NCBI GenBank assembly: GCA_031285845.1
Contig: JAITVK010000019.1
Location: 23,007-87,006 of the forward strand
DNA length: 64,000 nucleotides
Direction of reading: 5' to 3'
From: Propionibacteriaceae bacterium
GTDB taxonomy: Bacteria > Actinomycetota > Actinomycetes > Propionibacteriales > Propionibacteriaceae
In this document: positions 53,195 through 61,134 of the stretch, piece after piece
How the letters are laid out: every line of letters begins with the position of its first letter
How positions within the stretch are numbered: position 1 is the first letter of the stretch
The notes under the pieces: model-generated
Told to the model about the DNA's origin: nothing
Seen by the model: only the letters and a program-made list of their open reading frames with translations
The model's database searches: none
Made by a program: the position numbers and the translations under genes

Positions 53195-53437
53195 CCACAC
53201 GGCAATGATTGGTAACGCGTAGTACCACTTCTTTGGCTTTCCATTTGCCCACAGGGTTTGTGCTTGCTCACGGCATCGAGCGAACACATGTGCTGGAATC
53301 AGCTTGATAATCAAGGCCACCAAGGCAGGAAGCAGGATCACGTCATCCAGCAAGCCGATGACGGGGATGAAATCAGGGATGAGATCAATGGGTGACAGGG
53401 CATAGGCCACGGTGATCCCGGCTAGGATTTTCGCCAA
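53153..53437 (-). CDS. DUF1232 (YkvA-like) membrane protein
   Basis: 94 residues beginning at a TTG. LAGITVAYALSPIDLIPDFIPVIGLLDDVILLPALVALIIKLIP is the DUF1232 signature with the SPIDLIPDFIP motif, followed by a C-terminal helix (PIIAVWLLVIFVVVKAVLG). Function unknown. It overlaps the DUF2867 gene tail-to-tail. Confidence 0.88.
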   Translation of the reverse strand: MAKILAGITVAYALSPIDLIPDFIPVIGLLDDVILLPALVALIIKLIPAHVFARCREQAQTLWANGKPKKWYYALPIIAVWLLVIFVVVKAVLG

Positions 53438-53619
53438 AACGGGAGTCTCTCGCCGCTGCAGCGCGATGAAAACGGCTGGAACATTTGCTTTGAGTTGTCG
53501 CGCGCTGCTTTAGGTCCACTCGTCCTCCTTTCGTCACCGACTGCAAGCGTACAGACCGGCTCTTGGACGACGGTCTTGCTGAGTTTCACCCGCCGATCAA
53601 AGGGAACCGGTTTTGCCAC

Positions 53620-54114
53620 TCAGTGGCCCAGCTGGGTGACGACCACGAGTGTCGCAAGCGCGACAAAGAGGAACAGATCAGAAACCATAGCGAACACTTC
53701 CTCACCGCCCTTGTGGCGGCGGAAAACATGAGCTGCTCCGGCTAAGCCGAAGTACGAGCCACCGGCAATGGCGGCAGGCACCCTGAACGTTTCGAAAAAC
53801 AGGGAGAGTAGTGCAAGAACGGCGAAGGATAGGTTTGCGAACCCTAATTCTCGTACGATCGGTGCCGCGCTCTCGTCCTTGAGCTGGAATATCTCTTTGG
53901 CGGTGTAGAGGGGTTGAATGATCTGCTTGACGCCGGCGCTTCCCAGCCGCAAGCCGATTCCACTGAAGGTGAGCCATTTGAGGGAGATGTCGGCGGGGGA
54001 TTCAGCCGACCGGAGGACGACTGAATCTATGACGCTCAACCCGACGGGTATGACAAGAAAGCAGAAAAGGACGGACCACTCGTACAGTCCTAATTTCCTC
54101 GCCGACGCGTCCAC
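53620..54114 (-). CDS. DUF6790-like four-helix membrane protein
   Basis: 164 residues starting at GTG 54114, with helices near 13-33, 45-60, 95-125 and 140-162. GVKQIIQPLYTAKEIFQL with VRELGFANLSFAVLALLSLF resembles DUF6790 proteins. A TATACT -10 candidate lies just upstream (54135-54140, minus strand). The role is unknown. It precedes the DUF1232 gene by 182 bases. Confidence 0.6.
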   Translation of the reverse strand: MDASARKLGLYEWSVLFCFLVIPVGLSVIDSVVLRSAESPADISLKWLTFSGIGLRLGSAGVKQIIQPLYTAKEIFQLKDESAAPIVRELGFANLSFAVLALLSLFFETFRVPAAIAGGSYFGLAGAAHVFRRHKGGEEVFAMVSDLFLFVALATLVVVTQLGH

Positions 54115-54629
54115 TCAACATCCTACTTTGCTAAAAGTATACCATGGGAGACATATCTGGCGCGGGCTGTTCGGCCGGATCAAAGGATGGCGACGACGTG
54201 TGGATCGCCGCTGCCCCCGCTGATCAAGGCTGGCCCCCCGCTCAGGCGGCCGGATGGGGAGCGATATCCCAGACATGTTCCATGGTCAGGCGATGGCACG
54301 CCCTTGCTCCAACAGCATCTCAACCTCGCGCAACACTGACGTGTTGCCCTGGATGGCAGTCAAATGATGCACATCCACATGCCACAAGCCGTCCGACGCA
54401 GCACCATCCCCGAGTTGTGTTGTGATTTGGCAGGGGAAAGACTAGCCAAGAAGCTGAGGTGCTTGTCGCCAAACGGTGGGCAAGCCGCTCGATCATGACT
54501 GGCGCTTGTCGGGCAGCGGTGATATGAGCTACGCGCTATTCGCGCACTATGGTTGTTCGGAAGATCTTGGCGCCCGCAATGTGGAGGCGGCCTCATGTGT
54601 GGTGCGGGCCTTTTCTCCCGCCTGACAAC
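54115..54629. other. Gap with a possible gene remnant
   Basis: 515 bases without an intact gene and with lower GC than the core. On the minus strand (about 54325-54455) one frame reads LGDGAASDGLWHVDVHHLTAIQ and then NTSVLREVEMLLEQGRAIA before a stop, with protein-like composition but no start. It is preceded by an in-frame TAG. It may be the 3' end of a decayed gene whose family I do not recognise. Confidence 0.3.
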
Positions 54630-54839
54630 TCACTTGCGGCCCAGGGATAACACGATCGCGAATAAGCTGACAAAAGAAGTGCTGGTGCTTTCTTCGCACA
54701 TTTTGGCAGGGGTGCCTTGCGCGCAGGATGGCGAGAATGTTGAGGTGATGGGAATCACGGGGGCAAAATGAACTACCGCCACAAGGATAATGACAAAGGC
54801 TATCCGGCGAAGACAAGTACTATTATTCTCTGTTTTCAT
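54630..54839 (-). CDS. Small secreted or membrane peptide, unknown
   Basis: 69 residues from ATG 54839, preceded by GGAGAAGGTG. A basic head (MKTENNSTCLRR), then a hydrophobic core (IAFVIILVAVVHFAPVIPI) like a signal peptide or single helix, then a short part with two Cys (SPSCAQGTPAKMCEE) and a hydrophobic end (FVSLFAIVLSLGRK). It starts 19 bases after the stop of the next upstream secreted protein, so the two are probably co-transcribed. No family recognised. Confidence 0.5.
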   Translation of the reverse strand: MKTENNSTCLRRIAFVIILVAVVHFAPVIPITSTFSPSCAQGTPAKMCEESTSTSFVSLFAIVLSLGRK

Positions 54840-54858
54840 GATCACCTTCTCTCCTGCG

Positions 54859-55347
54859 TTATCGTGTGGCCGATTTGAGTTCCCGGCTTTTACCGAAACA
54901 CTCAAATCGGTCACATAAGATGTTCAGTAGTTGGCTCAACCCGGCTTCGTTTGCGATGGTGGGCGCAAAACTGCTTCGTCCATGTTGTAGGAACCGTCGC
55001 AGGAGACGGGCGGTGATGCTTCCGTTGGCCGACCTTTCGATGAATATATCCGAAGGGCTGTTCTCTCCTTCAATCGTCAGCGCGTGCAGTTCGACGGAGT
55101 ATCCGGGGTCAGGAATGGCGAATCGTCTGCCGTCTGGTGGTTCGATCTCAGCACCGGGATATGAGCACGTCGTCGCAACCTTGGCTGCTCGTTCCATGAA
55201 GAGTGTCTCGAGGGGCAAACGGTGTGCACTTGCCGACGAGTCAAAAGGCGCATAAGTCGGAGAATCAGCACTCGCCATGGCCGGATATGACCCAGCGGCG
55301 AGAAGTATTGAGATTATGACCATAGCCACAAATCGTGGTCGCTTCAT
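54859..55347 (-). CDS. Secreted protein, unknown
   Basis: 162 residues from ATG 55347, preceded by GGAAGGAC. A clear signal peptide (RPRFVAMVIISILLAAGSYPAMASA) precedes a mature part of about 133 residues with three cysteines (ATTCSYPG, NILCDRFECFG). I recognise no domain. It is followed by the small two-Cys peptide gene. The local base composition is lower in GC than the core genes, which hints at transfer. Confidence 0.6.
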   Translation of the reverse strand: MKRPRFVAMVIISILLAAGSYPAMASADSPTYAPFDSSASAHRLPLETLFMERAAKVATTCSYPGAEIEPPDGRRFAIPDPGYSVELHALTIEGENSPSDIFIERSANGSITARLLRRFLQHGRSSFAPTIANEAGLSQLLNILCDRFECFGKSRELKSATR

Positions 55348-55594
55348 AAGTTGTCCTTCCGTTGCTTGGGTCAGGTCAATGCCTAACACTTGGTGTCTGG
55401 ATGCACATCAGGCTACCGCGAATCTGCGCTGTTGAATCTTGATCATCAAGTTGCGTTTGAATACTGAGGGGTCAGGCATTAAGGCTTATGACGCGCCCGT
55501 GATTCCCCTCAGGAACGTCCAGGAGTCATCGCTGCTAGGAGCTTGTTTTTGTGAAGGTCTCCGTCTTCTGGTATAGACGAAGGCTGTCATCACC
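55348..55594. other. AT-richer spacer left of the integrated element
   Basis: 247 bases with no recognised gene. It includes the likely promoter side of the secreted-protein pair (minus strand) and an in-frame stop just before the small fragment that runs into the left att site. Confidence 0.3.
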
Positions 55595-55864
55595 GTGCGA
55601 ACCGATCTGGAGTATCCATTCGACGAGTTCACCAAACCCGAAGTTCTGGATGAAGCAGCCCAAGTCATCACACTGGAAGCCGAACTTGCCGCCAAGGTCG
55701 TTGGCAAGGGGAAACAGAAGAAAACTACCCTGTCACAAGCAGCCTCATGTTTGAGCCTGCCTCATCTGGGGTGGCTGACGGGACTTGAACTAGGCAGCAC
55801 GCTCAATCATGAATCTTGTCTGTCAAGCGCGAATACATATCTGACAAGGGGTGATGCTAACTAG
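55595..55864 (+). pseudogene. Gene fragment running through the left att site
   Basis: From GTG 55595 a frame encodes 89 residues: the first part (VRTDLEYPFDEFTKPEVLDE, then AAQVITLEAELAAKVVGKGKQ) looks like real protein. From about residue 50 it is only the translation of tRNA-derived att DNA. The upstream frame is stopped by TAG. Most likely the remnant of a gene end adjoining the insertion site. Family not recognised. Confidence 0.3.
55758..55790. repeat. Left attachment site, copy of the tRNA-His 3' end
   Basis: 33 bases identical to 63733-63765. They include the encoded CCA, discriminator, acceptor strand, T-stem and T-loop of tRNA-His (24 bases) plus 9 flanking bases. With two mismatches the match extends left to 55730 (61 bases in all). 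After 55790 the tRNA sequence stops abruptly. Confidence 0.9.
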
Positions 55865-55948
55865 ATACTTGCCCTAACTTGGACTAAACTAGACCCATGG
55901 GGTAAGTTTCAGCCCCATTTCAGCCCCAAATAGTCAGCAGGTACCGGA

Positions 55949-57274
55949 ATGGCTGACATTGAGCGCCGCACCAGTGGCACCGTAGAGAAGCGCCGAGCAT
56001 CGAGCAAGCTTCGCAGTAACGGCACCATAGAGAAGCGCGGTAACTCGATCAGGGCCCGTTACGCTGGGCCCGATGGCGCTAGGTACTCGAAGACATTCAG
56101 GCCAGCACCAGGGCAACGCCTGTCTGACGCAAAGGCCGACGCCATCAACTGGTTAGCCGCCGAACTCAAAGGCAAACAAGACGCCCTGCTTGAAGTCTGG
56201 CAGTCACCAGCCGAGCGCCGGGAAGCCGCCGCCGAAGCCCGTCTCGCTGTAGCCCGCGCCAAGGAGATCGCCGCCGCCCAAACCATCACCCTGGCCGAGT
56301 ATGCCGCTCGCTGGCTGACCCGTAGAACACCGAAGTTGAAGCCCCGAACCCTCTCCGACTTCCGGGGCTACCTCGACCGGCTCATCATCCCCAATCTTGG
56401 TCACATGGAAGTCAAGACCATTACCCGCGCCGTCATCGAACAGTGGTATGACCGCATCGGCGTCAGCGCTATCACCAGCCAACCCGTGCCCCGCCTACAA
56501 TCACAGACCTACGCGCTACTCCGCACCATCATGAAGGCCGCCGTTCAAGACGAGATCATCGACAAAACGCCGTGCATGATCGAGGGAGGAGCATCACCGG
56601 CACCCAAGCGCGGCGTTACCGTGCTGACCGCCGTCGAGGCCACCGCCCTGGCGGACTGTATGCCCGACAAGCGACTACGGCTAGCGGTGCTCCTTGGGGC
56701 CCGGTGTGCGATGCGGGAAGGCGAGATACTCGCCCTACGTCGGTCAGACATACACATCAACACAACTCACCCCGAACGCTCGACCATTGCCATCAGTAGG
56801 GGGGTTGTCTGGGTTCATGGGCAGGTTATCGAGTCAACTCCGAAGACTGACAGTAGCGTGCGGACGATGCCGATACCGCCGCCGATATATCCCGAGGTAG
56901 TGCACCACCTCGCCACCTACGCCCAATGGGGAACCGATGGCCTATTGTTCCCCTCGACGATAGGCGGCATCACGCACAACCGCGTTTTGGGTAAGGCATG
57001 GCATCGGGCCCGACTGGCTGTCGGTCGCCCAGAGTTCCATTTCCACGACCTACGGGGCACCGGCGCTACCTGGCTACTTGAGTCAGGGGCCAGCGTTGCC
57101 GAGGTCATGACATGGTTGGGGCACACCACTGTTACAGCCGCTATGCGCTACTGGCAGGCGTCGAGTCAGGCTCGACAGATCACCCTTGCCGCGAGTCTGC
57201 CAGCGCTCGCACCAACTGTCGCCCCCACCACGACGGCGACAGTCGTCAACCTCAACGAAAGAAGGACGGCATGA
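55949..57274 (+). CDS. int: Tyrosine recombinase/phage integrase
   Basis: 441 residues. N-terminal AP2-like/arm-binding segment with repeated RSNGTIEKRGNSIRARY; SAM-like core-binding domain near 115-205 (TLAEYAARWLTRRTPKLKPRTLSDFR). The catalytic domain has Arg256 (CAMREGEILAL), HDLR at His366/Arg369 (FHFHDLRGTG), His392 (WLGHTTVTA) and nucleophile Tyr401 (MRYWQ). All key residues are present, so it should be active. It starts 158 bases right of attL, the usual position for an integrase acting on a tRNA att site. Confidence 0.95.
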   Translation: MADIERRTSGTVEKRRASSKLRSNGTIEKRGNSIRARYAGPDGARYSKTFRPAPGQRLSDAKADAINWLAAELKGKQDALLEVWQSPAERREAAAEARLAVARAKEIAAAQTITLAEYAARWLTRRTPKLKPRTLSDFRGYLDRLIIPNLGHMEVKTITRAVIEQWYDRIGVSAITSQPVPRLQSQTYALLRTIMKAAVQDEIIDKTPCMIEGGASPAPKRGVTVLTAVEATALADCMPDKRLRLAVLLGARCAMREGEILALRRSDIHINTTHPERSTIAISRGVVWVHGQVIESTPKTDSSVRTMPIPPPIYPEVVHHLATYAQWGTDGLLFPSTIGGITHNRVLGKAWHRARLAVGRPEFHFHDLRGTGATWLLESGASVAEVMTWLGHTTVTAAMRYWQASSQARQITLAASLPALAPTVAPTTTATVVNLNERRTA

Positions 57275-57867
57275 CCAATCAACCAGATCGAAGGGCAAGG
57301 GACGCTTACGAAGATGTGCAGAGATCGGAAAAGGAGGAACGCCGATTCTATGAGTTGCAATCGTGGGAAGCTCAACAGCCGGGGTATGACCGTAACCAGG
57401 CCGAAGGTAGGCGTTACCCCGGCATGAGTGTAGGGGCCAGACTTGCACTTAGGGAGCTTGCACCAACACTGACGCCGCTCCCACCAAACGGGAAACCAGG
57501 CCACTTCATCGCTCACAGGGAGTTTCAGGAGGTCATACCATTTCGATTGCCCCAGTATCGGCTCAACGTGGTTTGCCACGGAAACCATGAGCTAGCCCAA
57601 CTTGGTGCGGTGACTATTGGAGGTCTGCCTATCGGCGATGAGGTACCTCCTGGCCAGCCAAGCGACTACGGCATATCCGCCGAGATCACTTGGGGGAAGA
57701 ACTGGCAACTAGTTAACCGGGGTACCGACGCCGCCCCCCTCTGGACTCACCGTTGCCGGTGCCCTCGATGTCGCCTTGAGTGGGATCGTGTCGAAGATGA
57801 CCTATTACTGGTAGCTTACCAGTTGATGCTACTTGGCGTTACGGCACTAGATATCAACAAGGATTAG
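57271..57867 (+). CDS. Hypothetical protein, co-translated with integrase
   Basis: 198 residues starting at an ATG that overlaps the int stop (ATGA), with GAAGGAC upstream. Charged N-terminus (RDAYEDVQRSEKEERRFYELQ). The C-terminal part contains HRCRCPRCRLEWDR, a possible zinc ribbon (C-x-C-x2-C), and an HGNHE motif earlier. Family not recognised. The coupling suggests a role in recombination or element control, but this is only positional. Confidence 0.6.
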   Translation: MTNQPDRRARDAYEDVQRSEKEERRFYELQSWEAQQPGYDRNQAEGRRYPGMSVGARLALRELAPTLTPLPPNGKPGHFIAHREFQEVIPFRLPQYRLNVVCHGNHELAQLGAVTIGGLPIGDEVPPGQPSDYGISAEITWGKNWQLVNRGTDAAPLWTHRCRCPRCRLEWDRVEDDLLLVAYQLMLLGVTALDINKD

Positions 57868-57873
57868 TCTGGC

Positions 57874-57903
57874 TTGGTCCGGCTTAGCCGGTCATGGTAT
57901 ACT
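57874..57903 (+). promoter_or_regulatory. Candidate promoter upstream of the HTH gene
   Basis: TTGGTC at 57874-57879 and TATACT at 57898-57903 are separated by 18 bases, close to sigma-70 consensus spacing. The transcript would carry a leader of about 100 bases before the HTH gene at 58009. Confidence 0.45.
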
Positions 57904-58008
57904 CCACCACAGATGCCCATGAGGCATGGTGAGATCACGGCACCTAAAGCAGTGTGAGAGGGACTTACGGGGTCCATCCTTGATGCACCCTGAAAGAGGT
58001 ACCTCATA

Positions 58009-58227
58009 ATGTCCCGACCCTTACCCATTGCACTACCGAACCTGTTGCTGGTTGATTCCCAGACCGAGTACTCCATAACCGACTACCTCTGTTGCGGAGA
58101 CAAGACCGTACGACGGGCCATCGCCGCCCGCGAGCTCCCAGCCGTCCGAGTCGGGAACCGGCTCAAGGTGCGAGTCTGTGACCTCGACGCCTGGCTGGAC
58201 GCCCGCACCATCGGCAAGGCGGAATGA
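58009..58227 (+). CDS. Small helix-turn-helix protein (excisionase-like)
   Basis: 72 residues. YSITDYLCCGDKTVRRAIAARELPAVRVGNRLKVRVCDLDAWL is the helix-turn-helix pattern of HTH_17/MerR-type excisionases. In small integrative elements such proteins guide integrase toward excision or repress early genes. AAAGAGG is near the ATG. It is separated from int by the hypothetical gene and a promoter. Confidence 0.78.
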   Translation: MSRPLPIALPNLLLVDSQTEYSITDYLCCGDKTVRRAIAARELPAVRVGNRLKVRVCDLDAWLDARTIGKAE

Positions 58228-58230
58228 GCC

Positions 58231-58653
58231 ATGACCGCACAGCAAAGCCCCAGCCGCTTAGCAGCCGGGGCTCATACCATCATCACCAGTAGCCTACCGT
58301 CTAGACCCGAGTCGACGCCGTGCGACTGGCGTTGCATCCACCCGAAGCCGTTCAGTCGGGCCCAGCACTGCAAGGTCTGTCACCGAACGTTCACCAGCCC
58401 ATCTGCTGGGGATCGGCACCGGATCGGTGAGCACGGCATCGACAGGCGTTGTCTGTGGACCAACCTCGACCTGATCAGCGCTGGCCTTGAGCAGAAGCCG
58501 AATCTCATGTGGGGCTGGCCGCCAAGGGCATCGGTTCCGCCCCAATGGCGGGCCGCAGATGCCCGCACGCCATCGCCCGGCACCTCTAGCCCAAGCACGG
58601 CCCAGCGTACCTCTAAGCCGAAGGGCCACAGTGGGAAGCGGGCACGCCGATGA
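58231..58653 (+). CDS. FDXHR-like zinc-binding protein
   Basis: 140 residues. HCKVCHRTFTSPSAGDRHRIG followed by RRC gives a C-x2-C-x2-F-...-DRHR-...-C arrangement like the FDXHR zinc-binding proteins of actinophages and prophages. The C-terminus is a Ser/Pro/Arg-rich basic tail. It starts three bases after the HTH gene and overlaps the next by four. Function unknown; DNA binding is plausible. Confidence 0.65.
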   Translation: MTAQQSPSRLAAGAHTIITSSLPSRPESTPCDWRCIHPKPFSRAQHCKVCHRTFTSPSAGDRHRIGEHGIDRRCLWTNLDLISAGLEQKPNLMWGWPPRASVPPQWRAADARTPSPGTSSPSTAQRTSKPKGHSGKRARR

Positions 58654-58868
58654 TGAGCAATCAGCACACACCGCCGTTACTGGCGTGCCATCAGGAGTGG
58701 TGTGCCGCCTGCGGTCGAGTCTTCACCAATCACACCATCGAGGAATGCCACCGCGACACCGACGGCGACTGCAAGACAGACCTGTTGATGATCCAGTCGG
58801 GCCTAACAGCCGGTGGCAGAGTTTGGGATTGGGCCCGAGGAGGTTGCGATGCCCTCGACGCGACGTAA
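58650..58868 (+). CDS. Second small FDXHR-like zinc-binding protein
   Basis: 72 residues. EWCAACGRVFTNHTIEECHR with a following DGDC repeats the C-x2-C-x2-F-...-CHR-...-C layout of its neighbour, suggesting paralogues. It overlaps the previous gene by four bases and the next by 20, in a tightly packed operon. Confidence 0.6.
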   Translation: MMSNQHTPPLLACHQEWCAACGRVFTNHTIEECHRDTDGDCKTDLLMIQSGLTAGGRVWDWARGGCDALDAT

Positions 58869-59595
58869 ACCGCCCGCTAGTGGTTACACGGTAGTTGGTA
58901 ACGGCACGCTTGATAGGCTGATACAACACCCGCCGGGGTCAAGACAGATGGCCGTGATTGCCGCCGCCTGGAAGCTGGCGGGCCCCAACGGTCATGCCGT
59001 CTTCGGCACCGGCAAGGTGTCTCATCTGGTAGGTCCATCCACGGATCGAGGCAACGCCGGTGACGTCATCAACCGGGCCGTTCAAGCTGGCTTCCTGTTG
59101 CCGGGCTCATGTCCCGCCTGCTGCATCGTTCCCGATGACGGGGGCTACCGTGACCAGGCACCGGAACCATGCCGCTACGAGTCCGAGCACGTCAAGGCCA
59201 GGGCCAGACAGACAGCGGGCAATCGGCGTACCCATACGCCGAAGACAACCAGGCCCGTTGATGGTCAATCGGCGCACCGATACGCCGATCAGCCCCGCAC
59301 CGATACGCCGATCCAACCGCATAAATACGCCGATCCATCTGCTCTGACAAGGGGAAACGGTACTGACAATAACTGGGAGAGAACTGGAACACCAGCAAGT
59401 AACCCGGTGTCAGACCTCGGCGACTGCTGTTTCTGCCATACCCCGATAGCGTCGATCGATGATGCTGTCGAGACTCAACTCAAGGGCCGCTACTGGCATC
59501 GGCGCTGTGCCCCTGGCGCTGAGCGGTCTTCACCGCGAGACGTGTCCTCATCCGTGACAGCCAACCCCTACCTCGGTGGCCCTGTCGACGGGTGA
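58849..59595 (+). CDS. Putative lambda-O-like replication protein with iterons in its gene
   Basis: 248 residues from ATG 58849, preceded by GAGGAGG. The N-terminal 90 or so residues (TLDRLIQHPPGSRQMAVIAAAWKLA, and DVINRAVQAGFLLPG) look like a winged-helix DNA-binding domain. The middle is hydrophilic and contains reiterated YADQPRT/YADPS segments encoded by the DNA iterons. The C-terminal part has a Cys/His cluster (DCCFCHTPIASIDD, YWHRRC), possibly a zinc finger. The order wHTH, iteron region, C-domain is that of phage lambda O. Homology to O is not visible, so the role is inferred from layout. Confidence 0.5.
   Translation: MPSTRRKPPASGYTVVGNGTLDRLIQHPPGSRQMAVIAAAWKLAGPNGHAVFGTGKVSHLVGPSTDRGNAGDVINRAVQAGFLLPGSCPACCIVPDDGGYRDQAPEPCRYESEHVKARARQTAGNRRTHTPKTTRPVDGQSAHRYADQPRTDTPIQPHKYADPSALTRGNGTDNNWERTGTPASNPVSDLGDCCFCHTPIASIDDAVETQLKGRYWHRRCAPGAERSSPRDVSSSVTANPYLGGPVDG
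59227..59335 (+). repeat. Four iteron-like repeats, candidate replication origin
   Basis: TACGCCGA occurs at 59235, 59281, 59304 and 59326: spacings of 46, 23 and 22 bases, so multiples of about two helical turns. Flanks are also similar (accgatacgccgatc in copies two and three), and the first two copies are preceded by a mirror tcggcg(t/c)a. DNA with slightly more A/T (59340-59400) follows. This is how iterons of plasmid and lambda-type origins are arranged. Confidence 0.55.
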
Positions 59596-59782
59596 CGCAC
59601 TAGGCACTCAGGTAAGCCATCTCTGAGCAGATGACTGTCACCGCCTGTTCAACTGTTCACTAGGAGTGCACGATTCGACCAAAAGTATTAGACATCAGAT
59701 TCAACTAGCATGGTTCCCGATCACGGGGATCAACAACCACAGAAAGACACAGGCTCTGTTAGACCAGAATTGACCTATCTCT

Positions 59783-59814
59783 AGGCGGCTACATGGATAA
59801 CCCATAGGCCGCCT
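59783..59814 (+). terminator. Hairpin between replication-type gene and next gene
   Basis: A 7-bp GC-rich stem (59783-59789 with 59808-59814) with an inner atgg/ccat stem. It lies in the 262-base gap 59596-59857, which otherwise holds no recognised feature. It lacks a T-run, so termination is only likely. Confidence 0.5.
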
Positions 59815-59857
59815 GACTTGATGAGGTATCGCTACGATTGGTGGTGAGGGGGTTCTC

Positions 59858-60571
59858 ATGACTTCAGATGCTTACCAGTTTCCGGTGGCGGTCGCGCTTG
59901 GACGGGGTTACGACCCAGATAACACTCAGGAGCGCGACGCTATCAACTGGCTTCTTGACCAGCCTGGTGCTTCGTTGATCGTTGTCACACCTACTAAGGA
60001 CGTTCGCGGGATCATCGAATGGCTTGTGAAGCAACCAGGTGTGACCCATGTAAGCGCTTCTCGCAGCCTCTCTGTGGCGGGTTGGTCTGGGCATGGGGTT
60101 CTGGTGTGCTGGCCCAGCAAGGCTGTCCTCAATGCGCTGTGGGATGCCCGTCCTGATGCGCTCGCAGTTATTGAAGGCAGCGGTACCTCGCTTACGGAGT
60201 GGCTTGAGGATGCCAGGCCGATTCAGTTGCTGCCGGGTGGCGCGACTCATGCGACACCCGCAACCTCTCCCATGGATGGGATTGAGCCGCTACAGGAGTC
60301 AGTTGAATCGTTTCTTGAGTCGATTGGCCGATGGGCGGCTGGCTACAGCACGGGTCCGAAGTGGAACGAGGAAGCCAAGGTCAAGGCAGACATGATGAAT
60401 CGCCCCTCCGTGTGGAGGGACGTGACGGGCGATCAGTTGCGCGCCAAGTGTCGATCCATGAGGATGCGACCAGATGACGTGGACACGATCTGTGGTTTCC
60501 TCCAGAGGGTCAAGGGCGGCCATCGCTTGGTTCCCCAATCCGGGTACAGAGATTTCAAGTGGGGTGCGTGA
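59858..60571 (+). CDS. Hypothetical cargo protein
   Basis: 237 residues, no signal peptide or membrane segment. Begins MTSDAYQFPVAVALGRGYDP. The first 120 residues alternate hydrophobic strands and polar turns (SLIVVTPTKDVRGIIEWL; HGVLVCWPSKAVLNAL; DALAVIEGSGT), suggesting an alpha/beta, Rossmann-like fold. The last 80 are charged and Arg-rich. Family not recognised. Weak GTGAGGGGG upstream may serve as its ribosome site. Confidence 0.6.
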   Translation: MTSDAYQFPVAVALGRGYDPDNTQERDAINWLLDQPGASLIVVTPTKDVRGIIEWLVKQPGVTHVSASRSLSVAGWSGHGVLVCWPSKAVLNALWDARPDALAVIEGSGTSLTEWLEDARPIQLLPGGATHATPATSPMDGIEPLQESVESFLESIGRWAAGYSTGPKWNEEAKVKADMMNRPSVWRDVTGDQLRAKCRSMRMRPDDVDTICGFLQRVKGGHRLVPQSGYRDFKWGA

Positions 60572-60696
60572 GTTCAAACCCGTGCTCATCTAGACTTGCA
60601 TTCGTGATCCTGTACCTCAATAAAGCGGCCAGCGGCCCGATATTCAACTCTAGCTGCTGATTCAAGGCGCTCTCGCAACGGTGCGGGGGTGGCGTG

Positions 60697-60985
60697 ATGG
60701 CGGGCAACGAATCGCTCGCCAGAGCCGCGAAGGTGAAGAACCACGAGTTCTACACTCAGTGGGCAGACATTGAGCGTGAGATGAACGCCTACCTTGAGTC
60801 AATGCCAACGTTTTCCGAGACAAGACAGTTCTTCTGCCCTGTGACGACCCGGAGTGGAGCAACTTCACCAAGTACTTCGCTCTCCACTTTCATGAGTTCG
60901 GGCTGGAGTGGCTTATCTCTACCAGCTACGCCCCGGCAAAGAACGACGGGGGCCGCTGATACAAGGCAAAGTGGCTATCCATGTA
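60697..60985 (+). pseudogene. Decayed EcoRI-type adenine-specific DNA methyltransferase
   Basis: From ATG 60697: NESLARAAKVKNHEFYTQWADIEREMNAYLE, the N-terminal signature of EcoRI-family DNA methyltransferases (EFYTQ block). Near 60805-60815 the frame shifts, and the sequence continues NVFRDKTVLLPCDDPEW, then SNFTKYFALHFHEFGLEWLISTSYAPAKND. A TGA interrupts that frame, followed by YKAKWLSM. So there is at least one frameshift, one nonsense codon and loss of the C-terminal two thirds. No cognate restriction gene is recognised. Confidence 0.8.
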
Positions 60986-61134
60986 ACAGCCCGGCGCACA
61001 GGTGGTCTCTGTCAGACCATCGCTACGCATTCGCAAGAGGCCCTGCTAGACCACCGTTGACATCCCATGATCGCTCCAGTAGCTGGCGGCCCCAAGCCAC
61101 ACCTGATCACACCCAGTTCACTCGCTCTGAGTAT

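Noticed and set aside
57112..57867. Longer start for the gene after int
   Set aside because: The first 53 codons overlap the integrase gene in another frame and read as non-coding; the ATG at 57271 has a ribosome site and overlaps the int stop.
59227..59335. CRISPR array
   Set aside because: Repeats are only 8-15 bases, spaced by 14 or so, and lie inside a coding frame; no cas genes are present.
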